From Schizochytrium sp. TIO01 (lineage: Eukaryota; Sar; Bigyra; Thraustochytrida; Thraustochytriidae), in contig SMSO01000031.1 in NCBI GenBank assembly GCA_004764695.1, forward strand, positions 1,486,600-1,550,599: DNA of 64,000 nucleotides. The letters are read 5' to 3'. Both the position numbers and the translations under genes were made by a program. Positions 23,942 to 35,900 of the stretch are shown here, piece by piece. The notes below the pieces were generated by a model. That model did no database searches and was not told the DNA's origin. It worked only from the letters and a program-made list of their open reading frames with translations. Within the stretch, counting starts at the first letter, position 1. Each line of letters begins with the position of its first letter.

Positions 23942-24304
23942 ATGGCTCAGGGTGATATCCAGAACAAGGCCCAGGAGGTCAAGAACGCCGCCAGCGAGAA
24001 GGCTACCGAGCTCGGCAACAAGGCCAGCGAGACCGCCGAGCAGGCCAAGCACGCAGCTCAGGAGAAGAAGGAGGAGGCATCCAATAAGATGCAGGAGATG
24101 TCCAACGACGCCAGCACCACCGGCGAGCAGAAGTCCAACGAGGCTGGCTCCGCTCTCGAGTCTGCCAAGAACACCGTGGCTGAGAACCTCGAGGCTGCCA
24201 AGAACACCGTGGCTGAGAACTTGGAGGCTGCCAAGAACACCATTTCTGAGAAGGCCACCGAGGCCGCTAACTTCGTCAAGGAGAAGACCGGCATGGACCA
24301 GTAA
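23942..24304 (+). CDS. LEA group 3-like protein, array copy 4, with one extra 11-mer
   Basis: 120 residues, the most divergent copy. It has HAAQEKKEEAS, GEQ for GQQ and SALES for STLES. The 11-residue unit NTVAENLEAAK is present twice in a row, a 33-base in-frame duplication. This adds exactly one LEA helical period, so the copy shows how the 11-mer protein can grow. A TATAAAAG sequence lies 685 bases upstream at 23257. Confidence 0.85.
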   Translation: MAQGDIQNKAQEVKNAASEKATELGNKASETAEQAKHAAQEKKEEASNKMQEMSNDASTTGEQKSNEAGSALESAKNTVAENLEAAKNTVAENLEAAKNTISEKATEAANFVKEKTGMDQ

Positions 24305-24976
24305 AACGTTTACATTGCAAATATATTCTAGATAGGGTCAGACCGCGCTACTGCGCAACATGACCTCCCGTTTCAATTCATAATAATTTTTGGTATCATA
24401 AACATCATTCGTCTTTCCCAACTCTTGAGCTCTCTCCATCGCTTATACCTTTGTGATCTTGTTCTTAACTCCTGTTTCTTGCCAGTTTGACTTTGGGCAA
24501 GTGGATTCTTTTCAAAGATCTGTAGCTATGACCGCAGGCGCAATGACACTGTGCGTATGAAAGTCCAGTCGCTGCAGATACTAACCAATGCAAGATCTAG
24601 TGACGTACGATTACCCGTTCCAAGGAATTCAATAATTATATATAAGTTTGTTCGAGAGACCAGGGTCGCCTTTATCGGTGCTCATCATTTAATATTGTGG
24701 TGCACGACCAAATACTGGAGTAAGCTATACTTTTCAAGATTGCAAACATAGTCCAGCTGTGGGTCCCCAAAAGGCAAAGCAAAATAAATGTAGCCTGGGA
24801 ATAAAAGCTAATTTACACCGCAAAGAGACTCCTAGGAGGGCATACTGAGGATTCGGAACAAGACAAAAATTTAATACTAACAGATATATTCTCAGTTTGT
24901 AGCGTGAATTCATCAATCTAGATAAGCTATGGTCAAGCACAGATGTTTTACGGGTTTTGTGCAAATATTAGACATG

Positions 24977-25080
24977 GCATAGTACACACCGTTCGTAGGT
25001 AACTTTTGAATATTGGTTACAATTATGGCCCAAAAGAGAGAGAGTTCAGTTTCTTCTATCTGAGTAGAGTCCTAGTGAAC
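24977..25080 (+). promoter_or_regulatory. Promoter-like block of LEA unit 5
   Basis: Box CATAGTACACACCGTT near 24978. The TATA position is degraded (GAGTAGAGTCCTAGTG near 25062), which may mean weaker expression of this copy. Confidence 0.35.
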
Positions 25081-25737
25081 TTGATTTTCTATGCTTTCCA
25101 GAAACAAAAGGAATCAAGCCCATAACGAACCGCGCTGCCATTTTAAACCTTGAGCATGCACCTATAACTTACCAGGCACCTCTAACTAGCTATCTGAGCT
25201 TCTTACTGTCTCTTTCTCTCTTTTTTTAAAATGATGAGTGTTATTATTACTACATTCCATAGAAAGCTTCCAATTTTAATGATCAAGCGAAGCTCAGGGG
25301 AGACGAAGCGCAGGAGAACACCTCCTTTCCAAGGAAGTTCTACCCAGTGCCGTCTGAGAGGAGACGTCCGGACGTTCTGCGCTTCCCGCTCAGATCATCG
25401 ATGATAAACAATCACATTGTCAACTCAGTGTTGTTCTGAGGCAGCACCATTGACACAAAATTCAACAAGTTTTACTCTTGCTCTACTAACTAAGGCGTTC
25501 CATAGTGGCATGTGAGGAGAGAATAAGAGACCTCAGAGGAAACCTACTTTCGAAAATAAGAGGAGAAGGTCCCACTGCGGGGCCTTATGACTCAGAAGTG
25601 AGGCGAAGCAATTGAAGAGATATGAGAAAAGCTCGAAATCGCGAGGAATTGGCATCAGCAAATCCGCAACTCAAGCATCCAAAGCAACTACAAAAGCAAC
25701 TACAAAAGCAACTCAAGTAAACTAACTTTTATCCAAA

Positions 25738-26067
25738 ATGGCTCAGGGTGATATCCAGAACAAGGCCCAGGAGGTCAAGAACGCCGCCAGCGAGAAGGCC
25801 ACCGAGCTCGGCAACAAGGCCAGCGAGACCGCCGAGCAGGCCAAGCACACCGCTCAGGAGAAGAAGGAGCAGGCATCCAACAAGATGCAGGAGATGTCCA
25901 ACGACGCCAGCACCACCGGCCAGCAGAAGTCCAACGAGGCTGGCTCTACCCTCGAGTCTGCCAAGAACACCGTGGCTGAGAACTTCGAGGCTGCCAAGAA
26001 CACCGTCTCCGAGAAGGCCACCGAGGCCGCTAACTTCGTCAAGGAGAAGACCGGTATGGACCAGTAA
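25738..26067 (+). CDS. LEA group 3-like protein, array copy 5
   Basis: 109 residues with MQEMS, NFEAAK and AANF variants. The spacers on either side of this copy (about 24730-25000 and 26500-26780) are almost identical to one another, more so than any other spacer pair, so units 5 and 6 share a recent duplication or conversion. Confidence 0.85.
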   Translation: MAQGDIQNKAQEVKNAASEKATELGNKASETAEQAKHTAQEKKEQASNKMQEMSNDASTTGQQKSNEAGSTLESAKNTVAENFEAAKNTVSEKATEAANFVKEKTGMDQ

Positions 26068-26753
26068 AATGTTTACAATGCAAATATAATCTAGCTAGGG
26101 TCAAGTCAAACCGCGTTTCTGCGCAACATGACTTTCCATTTCAATTTATAACAAATTTTGGTAACATTAACATTGTTTATCTTTCCCAACTCTTAAACCT
26201 TTTCGTGCTCTTTCCATCGCTTGCACCTTTACGATTTCGTTCTTGGCTCATCATCCTTGCCAGTTTAACTTTAAGAAAGTGGATCCTCTTCGAAGATATA
26301 TACCTATGCTCTCAGGCGCAACAACACTGTGCGTATGAAAGTCTGCAGATAGCAACGAGTGCAAGGTCCAGCGACGTACGATTACCCGTTCCAAGCAACT
26401 CAATAATTATATGCAAGTTCTCGCGAAAGCCCAAGGTCCATTGAGTACTCATCGGCGCTTCTCACTCGATATTGTGGTGCATGAAGAGATAGTAAAGTAA
26501 ACTATTCTTTCCAAGATTGCAAACATAGTCCAGCTGTGGGTCTCAAAAAGGCAAAGCAAAATAAACGTAGCCTGGGAATAAAAGCTGATTTACACCGCAA
26601 AGAGACTCCTAGGAGGGCATACTGAGGATTCGGAACAAGACAACAATTTAATACTAACAGATATATTCTCAGTTTGTAGCGTGAATTCATCAATCTAGAT
26701 AAGCTATGGTCAAGCACAGATGTTTTACGGGTTTTGTGCAAAACTTAGACATG

Positions 26754-26860
26754 GCATAGTACACACCGTTCGTAGGTAACTTTTGAATATTGGTTACAAT
26801 TATGGCCCAAAAGAGAGGGCGTTCAGTCTCGATCGTAAGAAAGTACAAAACGCCTAGTGA
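26754..26860 (+). promoter_or_regulatory. Promoter-like block of LEA unit 6
   Basis: Box CATAGTACACACCGTT near 26755 and AGTACAAAACGCCTAGTG near 26842-26859. It is 677 bases from the ATG. Confidence 0.4.
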
Positions 26861-27521
26861 ACTTGATTTTCTATGCTTTCCAGAAACAAAAGGAATCAAG
26901 CTCATGGCGAACCGCGTTGCCACTTTTAACCTTGAGCATTCACCTATAACTTACCAGACACCTATATCTAGCTATCTGAGCTTCTTACTCTGCTTTTCTC
27001 TCTCTTTTTTGATGATGATGATGAGTGTTATTATTACTACATTCCATAGAAAGCTTCCATTTTTCAAGCGAAGCTCAGGGGAGACGAAGCGCAGGAGAAC
27101 ACTTCACTTCCGGGAAAGTTCAACCCAGTGCAGTCTGAGAGTAGACCTCTCGGCGTTCGCGCACCTCCACTTCAGAGGAGCTAAATGGAAAACCCGTCCA
27201 ATATTAACTCAGTGTTGTTCTGAGGCAGCACCATTGACACAAAATTCAACAAGTTTTACTCTTGCTCTACTAACTAAGGCGTTCCATAGTGGCATGTGAG
27301 AGAGAATAAGAGACCTCAGAGGAAACCTACTTTCGAAAATAAGAGGAGAAGGTCCCACTGCGGGGCCTTATGACTCAGAAGTGAGGCGAAGCAATTGAAG
27401 AGATATGAGAAAAGCTCGAAATTGCGAGGAATTGGCATCAGCAAATCCGCAACTCAAAGCATCCAAAGCAACAACAAAAGCAACAGCAGCAGCAACTCAA
27501 GCAAACTTACTTTTATCCAAA

Positions 27522-27851
27522 ATGGCTCAGGGTGATATCCAGAACAAGGCCCAGGAGGTCAAGAACGCCGCCAGCGAGAAGGCTACCGAGCTCGGCAACA
27601 AGGCCAGCGAGACCGCCGAGCAGGCCAAGCACACCGCTCAGGAGAAGAAGGAGCAGGCATCCAACAAGATGCAGGAGGCATCCAACGACGCCAGCACCAC
27701 CGGCCAGCAGAAGTCCAACGAGGCTGGCTCCACTCTCGAGTCTGCCAAGAACACCGTGGCTGAGAACTTCGAGGCTGCCAAGAACACCGTCTCCGAGAAG
27801 GCCACCGAGGCCGCTAACTTCGTCAAGGAGAAGACTGGCATGGACCAGTAA
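27522..27851 (+). CDS. LEA group 3-like protein, array copy 6
   Basis: 109 residues with MQEAS, NFEAAK and AANF variants. A longer in-frame start at 27405 exists but is not conserved in other copies. The leader (27200-27420) is nearly the same as that of copy 5 while the coding variants differ, so conversion tracts are patchy. Confidence 0.85.
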   Translation: MAQGDIQNKAQEVKNAASEKATELGNKASETAEQAKHTAQEKKEQASNKMQEASNDASTTGQQKSNEAGSTLESAKNTVAENFEAAKNTVSEKATEAANFVKEKTGMDQ

Positions 27852-28530
27852 AATGTTTACAATGCAAATATATTCTAGCTAGGGTCAAGTCAAACCGCGT
27901 TTCTGCGCAACATGACTTTCCATTTCAATTTATAACAAATTTTGGTACCATTAACATTGTTTATCTTTCCCAACTCTTAAACCTTTTCGTGCTCTTTCCA
28001 TCGCTTGCACCTTTACGATTTCGTTCTTGGCTCATCATACTTGCCAGTTTAACTTTAAGAAAGTGGATCCTCTTCAAAGATGCGTGCTCCCAGGCACAAT
28101 GACGCTGTCGCTGCAGATAGCAACATGTGCAAGATCTATCGATGTACGATTACCCGTGCCAAGCAACTCAATAACTCTATGCAAGTTTGTTCGAAGGTCG
28201 GGGTCTATTGAATATTCATTAGCGCTTCTCATTCGATATTGTGATGCATGTGGAGATAGTGAAGTAAGATATCTTTTGCAAAATTGCAAACCTAATCGAG
28301 CCGAGGGTTCCAAAATGGCGACGCAAAATAAACGTAGCCTAGGAATAAAAGCTGATTTACACCGCAAAGAAACTCAAACGCAGGGCATGCTTAGAGGCTG
28401 GAACAAGACAACACATCGATATTATTAGATATATTCACAGTCTATAGCGTGTTTTCATCATCGTACATAAGCCATTACCAAACGTAGATGTTCTGCGGGT
28501 TTTGTGCAAAACTCAATAAATGAAGACATT

Positions 28531-28642
28531 GTATGGTACACACTGTCGCTAGTAACTCTCGAGTACCAGTCAGAATTATGTACCTAAAGAGAAAGAAAAT
28601 GAGGGCGGTTAGTCTCTATAGTAAAATAAAGAAACGCCTAGT
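28531..28642 (+). promoter_or_regulatory. Promoter-like block of LEA unit 7
   Basis: Box GTATGGTACACACTGT near 28531 and AAATAAAGAAACGCCTAGT near 28624-28642. Confidence 0.4.
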
Positions 28643-29275
28643 AGTTCCTTTTCTAAGCTTTATGGAAACAGACGAAATCAAGCTCATCGTGGACCGCCTT
28701 CTTCTCTTCACTTGAGCTGGACCGATGACTCAGGTAACTCTATCTAACTATCTGAGCTTCTTACTTTGCTCTTTCTCTCTCTTTATTATAGATATATTGT
28801 ATGGAAAGCTCTGATTTATAATTACCAAGCGAAGCTCAGATCAGGCGAGACGAAGCGCAGGAGAACGCTTCCCTTTCGGGAAAGTTCAACCCAGTGCAGT
28901 CTGAGAGACGACCCCCGGACGTTCTGGTGCTTTAATCTTAGTGCAGTAGTGTTGAGCCTTAAATTGTCAAATTAGTGTTGTAAGGGGGGAGCACCACTGA
29001 CACAAAGTTCAAGAAGCTTCCCTCTTGCTCCACTGCGTGCCGATCGTCGAAGTGGTATGTGAGGAGAGGGAAAGAGACGTCTACTTTCGGAAACAAAAGG
29101 AAAGGGTCCCACTGCGGGGCCTTACGACTTAGAAGTGAGGCGAAGCAATTGAAGAACGATGATAAAAGGTCGAAATCGCGAGAACTTGGCATCAGCAAAT
29201 CCGCAACTCAAAGCATCCAAAGCAACTACAAAAGCAACAGCAGCAGCAACTCAAGCAAACTAACTTTTATCCAAA

Positions 29276-29605
29276 ATGGCTCAGGGTGATATCCAGAACA
29301 AGGCCCAGGAGGTCAAGAACGTCGCCAGCGAGAAGGCTACCGAGCTCGGCAACAAGGCCAGCGAGACCGCCGAGCAGGCCAAGCACACCGCTCAGGAGAA
29401 GAAGGAGCAGGCATCCAACAAGATGCAGGAGATGTCCAACGACGCCAGCACCACCGGCCAGCAGAAGTCCAATGAGGCTGGCTCCACCCTCGAGTCTGCC
29501 AAGAACACCGTGGCTGAGAACTTCGAGGCTGCCAAGAACACCGTCTCTGAGAAGGCCACCGAGGCCGCTGACTTCGTCAAGGAGAAGACTGGCATGGACC
29601 AGTAA
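29276..29605 (+). CDS. LEA group 3-like protein, array copy 7
   Basis: 109 residues. It has a unique KNVASEK (Ala to Val) near residue 17, plus MQEMS, NFEAAK and AADF. An in-frame TAA just before the ATG fixes the start. Confidence 0.85.
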   Translation: MAQGDIQNKAQEVKNVASEKATELGNKASETAEQAKHTAQEKKEQASNKMQEMSNDASTTGQQKSNEAGSTLESAKNTVAENFEAAKNTVSEKATEAADFVKEKTGMDQ

Positions 29606-30246
29606 AATGTTTACAATACAAATATATTCTAGCTAGGGTCAAACCCGCGTTTCTGCGCAACATGACTTTCCATTTCAATTTATTACAAATTTTGGTACCA
29701 TTAACATTGTTTATCTTTCCCAACTCTTAAACCTCTCCATGATCTCTTCATCGCTTATACCTTTGTGATCTTATTTTTTATTTTCATTTCTTGCCAGATT
29801 GACCTTGGACCAGTGCATCCCCTTCAAAGATACGTCTATTTGCCTCCAGGCACAATGACGACGTCGCTGCAGATAACAACATGTGCAAGATCTAGCGACG
29901 TACGATGAATCGTGCCAAATAACTCAATAAGTTTATGCAACTTTGTTCGAAAGCTCGGGGTCTATTGGGTATTCATCGGCGCTCCTCACTCGCGATTGTG
30001 ATGCATGAAGAGATAGTGCTGTCTTTTGCAAGATTGCATACATAATCGAGCTGAGGGTTCCAACATGGCGGAGCAGAATGAGGGGGAATAAAAGCTGTTC
30101 TGCACCACAAAGACACTTCTGGCAGGGCATACTAAGAGGTTGGAGCAAGACAATACATCAGAAATATTCTCAGTCTATAGCTTGCTTCTACTATTGTACA
30201 TAAGCCATCATCAAGCGTAGATGTTCTGCAAACCTAAAATGAGAAT

Positions 30247-30352
30247 TGTATGGTACACACCGTTTGAAGGTACCAGTCACAATTATGGACCAAAAGAGAA
30301 AGAGAATAAGGGCAGTTAGTCTCTATAGTAAGAATTACAGGAACGCCTAGTA
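30247..30352 (+). promoter_or_regulatory. Promoter-like block of LEA unit 8
   Basis: Box GTATGGTACACACCGT near 30248 and a degenerate ATTACAGGAACGCCTAGT near 30334-30351, about 647 bases from the ATG. Confidence 0.4.
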
Positions 30353-30981
30353 GTTCTTTTTCTATGCTTTTTACTCAACCTCATCGCGAACTGCTTTGTC
30401 CTCTATACTTGAGCATGGCCCTATGACCTACCAGGCTCCTCTATCTAAACATCTGAGCTTCTTACTTTGCTCTTTCACTCTCTTCTTTGATGATCATGAT
30501 TGTTATTATTACTTTATTTTATGGAAATCATCACGCGAAGCTCAGATCAGGCGAGACGAAGCGCAGGAGAACGCCCCCTTCCGGGAAAGTTCAACCCAGT
30601 GTGGGCAAAGAGGAGAACTGCTTGGCCCCACCTCAGATCACGTAAGTGACAAACAGTCACATTGTCTGCTCAGTGTGGTTGGGAGGTACCACCACTGACA
30701 CAAAGTGCCACCAGATTTCCCCTTGCGTCACTGACAAAATTGTGTGGTAGTGGCATGTGAAGAGAGGACGAGAGAATTCAAAGGAAGGATTTTTTGTTAG
30801 TAAGGGAAGAGGGTTCCACTACGGGGCCTTATGACTTAGAAGTGAGGCGCAGCAATTGAAGAGATATGAGAAAAGCTCGAAATCGCGAGAACTTGGCATC
30901 AGCAAATCCGCAACTCAAGCATCCAAAGCAACTACAAAAGCAAAAGCAGCAGCAACTCAAGTAAACTAACTTTTATCCAAA

Positions 30982-31311
30982 ATGGCTCAGGGCGATATCC
31001 AGAACAAGGCCCAGGAGGTCAAGAACGCCGCCAGCGAGAAGGCCACCGAGCTCGGCAACAAGGCCAGCGAGACCGCCGAGCAGGCCAAGCACACCGCTCA
31101 GGAGAAGAAGGAGCAGGCATCCAACAAGATGCAGGAGGCGTCCAACGACGCCAGCACCACCGGCCAGCAGAAGTCCAACGAGGCTGGCTCCACTCTCGAG
31201 TCTGCCAAGAACACCGTGGCTGAGAACTTCGAGGCTGCCAAGAACACCGTCTCTGAGAAGGCCACCGAGGCCGCTAACTTCGTCAAGGAGAAGACCGGCA
31301 TGGACCAGTAA
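30982..31311 (+). CDS. LEA group 3-like protein, array copy 8
   Basis: 109 residues with MQEAS, NFEAAK and AANF variants. It has GGC instead of GGT at codon 4, which removes the GTG that opens the shifted-frame ORF in other copies and argues that ORF is meaningless. This is the last gene of the array; the following promoter-like block at 31991-32100 has no gene after it. Confidence 0.85.
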   Translation: MAQGDIQNKAQEVKNAASEKATELGNKASETAEQAKHTAQEKKEQASNKMQEASNDASTTGQQKSNEAGSTLESAKNTVAENFEAAKNTVSEKATEAANFVKEKTGMDQ

Positions 31312-31990
31312 GATGTTTACATTGCAAATATATTCTAGATAGGGTCAAACCGCGTTTCTGTGCAACATGACTTTCCATTTCAATTCATAATAATTTTTGG
31401 TAATATTAACATTGTTTATCTTTCCCAACTCTTGAAACGTTTGCGTGCTCGTTTCGTCGCTTATACATTAGTGATCTTAAGTCTTGATTGTTGTTTCTTG
31501 ATTGTTTCTCTTTGGGGCGGAGATTGGCGAGTGAACCCTCTTTTAAGGTATTTACCTATGCTCGCAGGCGCAATTGCGCTGAAGCCAGTGGCTGCAGATA
31601 GCAACGTGTGCAAGATCTAGCAACGAACAATTACCCATGCCAAGCAACTCAATAATTATGTGCAATTTTACTTGAAAGCTTGAGATCAATTGGATATTCA
31701 TCGGCACTTCTCACCCGATCTTGTGGTGCAAGAAGAGGTAGTGAACCAAGCTGTCCTTTGTAAGATTGCAAACATAATCCAGCTGCGGGTCCCGAGATGG
31801 CGAAGCAGAATGGACGTCGCCTAGGAATAAAAGCTGATTTGCACCGCAAACAAAGCCCCTATCAGGGCATGCTAAGAGGTAAAAACAAGACAACACATTG
31901 ATATATATACCAGTCCATAGTTGGCTTCATCAATGAACATATGCTATCCTCAAGCGAAGATGTTCTGCGGGTTTTACTCAATGGGGACTT

Positions 31991-32110
31991 TGTATGGTAC
32001 ACACCGTTTGTAGGTCACTCTTGAGTCCCAGTCAGAACTATTTGCCAAAGAGAAAGAGGGGGGCTAGTTTCTATAGTAAAGTATAGAAATGCCTAGCGAT
32101 TTAGTTTTTC
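31991..32110 (+). promoter_or_regulatory. Orphan ninth LEA promoter-like block
   Basis: The same two boxes occur here (GTATGGTACACACCGTTT near 31992 and AGTATAGAAATGCCTAG near 32080), but homology to the array fades by about 32150 and no LEA gene follows. The next gene, a RING protein, starts about 850 bases on. Confidence 0.5.
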
Positions 32111-32150
32111 TATACATTCTACTAAAACCAGACAGATAGAATCGAAATTG

Positions 32151-32956
32151 ACTATGGACCAGCCCTCTCATCCATGCTACCTCTCAACCATTACATCACT
32201 GCAGCGTTTATAAATATAATCGGAACGATCCCTTGAGTGAAGTTTTTCAGGTCAGAGAGTTCTCTTGATAGGCCGTACGTGGCAGCTTGATGAGGTTGTA
32301 AAAGCATGCTTGATAACGTTGAATAGGCCCCACTGGAATTCAAAATCCCATTTTGGGTTGTTCTCGTTCGTTTTTTCTCTTTAACCAGACAACTACCATA
32401 GTTTTTACTATGCATCCCTACTGCGGTGAGTTTAATAAAATATTGATATTATATAAAGTAAAACCATAACTTTAAAATCAGCACCCTTTCATCATCCAGC
32501 GATCGATAGTATTCATTCCAATGCAGTGACATATTTCTATGCAAGAACCTGCTGACACGAAAGATATGCATCCACGATCGCTCACAATTCAGTCACACTT
32601 CAGAAGGCCTGAGACCCCTGAGTTTCCCCCAAGAATCCCAGATTTAGCCTCGAAGTAGAAATTTCTCGCAAAAGGAGAGAGCATCTCTTTGTCTGATAAG
32701 AGGAACAATAGAAACAAGTAGAAACAGTATCTACCAAACTCTAGAGAACAATAAGAAAGAAAGGAAGAGTTCCTCGGTAGGGCCTATTAATGCACTCTTA
32801 GTGTTTATAACAGGAACAAAGGCCATAAACAAAAGGTTTCAAATTTGAAAAACCAAGTTTTGAACAATTTGAACCAAACAAAAAAGGGTATTGCCAACTC
32901 CGTCGTGGCGCAAACCTCGATCAACGTCGCGGAGGCGCGGCGCTGACCGGAACGCA
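32151..32956. other. Intergenic between LEA array and RING gene
   Basis: No gene or repeat recognised. It probably carries the promoter of the RING gene, and an A-rich stretch lies just before its ORF. Confidence 0.5.
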
Positions 32957-35900
32957 ATGCGGTCGGAGTGGGGCTCTCGAGGCGAGCGAAGCGACGCTTC
33001 GCGCTTCGGAACCACGGCGGTTGCGCCGTCCTCCAAAGCAAGGTCACCGAGCCCAGCCAGACGCGTTCGGCCCCTAAAGCAACTTGCACTGCGAAAAAGG
33101 GGCCAAAGAAGACCCGAAGGAGACGATGACTTCAGATCTGCACTTTGCAATAGGCTGTCGTCGGCTTCCTCCTCCTCTAGTTCTCTCACATCCCTGCACA
33201 TGCACTCCTCCATGACGAGTTCTTTGAGTTCTTCATCGTTTTCTACGTCGGCCTCAGTATCGTCATCATCAAGACCTGTTTCTGCATTCTCCTCATTGTC
33301 CACATTAACATCATCGTCCTCATCTCCAGAACTGGCGGTACATCTTCCGTCACAATCCCTATTAAGCTCTGCATTCACTTCATTATCCTCATCTTCTGCT
33401 ACTTCCTCCTCTTCTCCGTATTTGTCGGCTCCAATGCCCTCCAATTCACTTCTGGCGGATGACCTCCATAGCGAACCATACCAAGCACGAAACTTTGCCC
33501 ATGATGGAGATAAGGGACGCCAAGTCAGATATGAGCATTTGCATGGGCACTATAACATCCATAGTCACCACCGGGAATTATACCCCGAGTTAGCGCGCTG
33601 TATGCTTAAGATTGACCTCAAGCTTAAAAATAGTGTTTCTGCTCAGATTAAAAAGCCTCCTCAATTCCGCAACGAAAAGTTAAACTCTTTGGATGTACAT
33701 TTAGACTTCGCGGCGAGTGTCCTGGCTCCCAAGTCAAGTGCGAAAGTCACAATCGTTAGACTTGAGGACCAAACCAAAGAAGACACATATATCGACCTTT
33801 GTGAGGAAGAGAGTCCAGTAAGGAATACTGAAGATCAGGACATGAGCGCTACCATGACCAAAAAGTCGGAGTACCAAGCACTGAGGAAACTTCACCAAGA
33901 GCTTGGTGATGACCCCATGGACGTGGACGAGGATGAAAATCCGCATACAAATGACGACCTTGCGAAAGCTGATTTGCCAAGTGGCGCAGATGATTCAGTG
34001 TTTCTAGATGCCTCTGCGCCACCGCTCGAATCTTCTGCCCAGAGTGAACAAGACGATATGGGCACTGTAGTCACTCCAAATGAATTGGAGGTGGCAGGTG
34101 ATGATCGCACATGTAATGATGAAAGGAAGAATCAGCGCGATAACGTCGCAAGCAACGACACTTCAGCAGCAGCAATGCTCGAGGTTAGTGGTGAAGGGCA
34201 TAGAAGACCCCCGTCAGATGCTCATCAGAACACGGAAGGTAGTGATGATTGTATATTGAAAAGTAAAAGTGAGGAAGAGGAAACCGAAGAAGAAATTGGT
34301 AGCAAAGACACAATGAAGGAAGCAATCCAGATGCATGCTGTTGAGTCCATCGCAGAGGACGAGAAGTCTACAAGGGAAGAAGCTTCTAATATTATTGTTA
34401 TTGATGACAGTGATATCGAGACTGACGAACAAAAGGAGAAGAGATCCCAAAAACAACACTCACAGCAAATTCTGAATACTGTAGTGACCGAAACAGAAAC
34501 GACAGGCCTCAACATCAGTTCTGAAGCTGTGTGTGGTAAAGGTGGAGAGGGCAGCATCAAGGCTGTGCAGTCCAACAATGCGGATCCTGAACATCCAGAA
34601 AAGAGCATGCAGTCTTCGCAAGCCCAAAATCTAACAGCATCCTCTTCCTCCTCTTTGCTCTTTCCTGATCTCAAAACAAAATCTGCTCTCACACCAGTTA
34701 AATACAAAAAGAAAAATCGGCCATCCTCTTCTGGAATATCAACTCCCATTTCAACAAATCAGAAAGATAAAGGCAGTCACCGTGCACCCCTTTCTTCGAA
34801 CAAACGCAAATCTCGGCTACGAGACCACGACGATAGATCAAGCACAGATGAGAACCACGAAAGAAACAATAGTAACCAAGAAAGCGTCTCAGTTGATGAC
34901 CACTTGCATCAACATAAACGAAGAACGCCAGCAAAGGTGGACAAGACCTTGTCTGCCAAGCAACGCAGAAAAGTCTCCTCTTCATCATCGTCCTCTACCT
35001 TGCCGTTCGCACCGTCTACACCAGATCGCTTAGCCGCTGCAAAGTCTTCATTAACGTCATTGCATTCGCTTTCATCATCGATTAGTGGTCAGACTGATCC
35101 TCCTAAGTCAATGCCAACTTCTGTACCATTTACTCTTGATGTCCTCAACGAACGTTCAGACTCAACAAAAGTAACTCATGCCGAAAGCCCTCCCTTGTCC
35201 ACGAAGGTGAATGTTGTTTTGACCAAGCTCAAATCAATAACTAGTGGCGAACATGAGTCCAAAAACCATGATTCTATCGATGAGGGAGCCCTCGAAAACC
35301 ATATGAAACGACCTGCAAATGGTCAATATTCACACAAAAGTGAGGACTCAACGAATGAGGAACGGGATTCTAGCACCTCAAACATTGAAAATAAAGCAGG
35401 TGCACGCATTAGCAACTCCTCCAATACCAAAGCCTTGGAGCGTAATAGCGAGCTTTGCATGGAATCTGAAAGTCGGGAACGAGTTGGCGTCAATCAGGTT
35501 CTCCCCCAAGAAAATGTTACCGACAGGAAAGAAAGCAATCATTCGCAAAACCCTCTTGACAAGGAGCTGAACGTAGGCGATTCGAAGGGAGGTCGTGTGT
35601 CGGGGAACTCCTCTGTAGCCTCGACATCACCAACGCATACTAGGGATAGCCCTCAAGACGTTCGCGATGACGCAACCGACGCCGCCCCTTTCAGCACTCC
35701 AATTGCAAGAGGAGATTGTGATATAGAAAATGATGGCGTGAAACAAGAAAACCCTTCAGAAACAAGAGAACTGCCTGCAGCCAACGAAGGAGTTACCAAA
35801 AATGCAGAATCTTCATGCCACCAGAACTCGCAGCACTGTGAAAGATCCTCGGTGGCTGACTCGTGTCTGCGTAGCACTGAAGAAACAGAAATATCGCTTA

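Larger units (their letters stand above)
17941..32150 (+). repeat. Array of eight tandem LEA-gene units
   Basis: Eight head-to-tail units of about 1.71-1.81 kb. Their start codons lie at 18570, 20348, 22136, 23942, 25738, 27522, 29276 and 30982. Each unit consists of a roughly 600-base leader region, a GC-rich gene, a conserved 3' block, and an AT-rich spacer ending in a promoter-like block that serves the next unit. Homology begins near 17941, just downstream of where the promoter-like block should be, and ends near 32150, just after a ninth such block. The total is thus eight full units with both breakpoints at the same place in the unit. Confidence 0.9.

Noticed and set aside
32839-33444. 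Acidic 201-codon ORF antisense to the RING gene start
   Set aside because: It is the complement of the Ser-rich tract (TCC/TCT read as GGA/AGA/GAG), not an independent protein.
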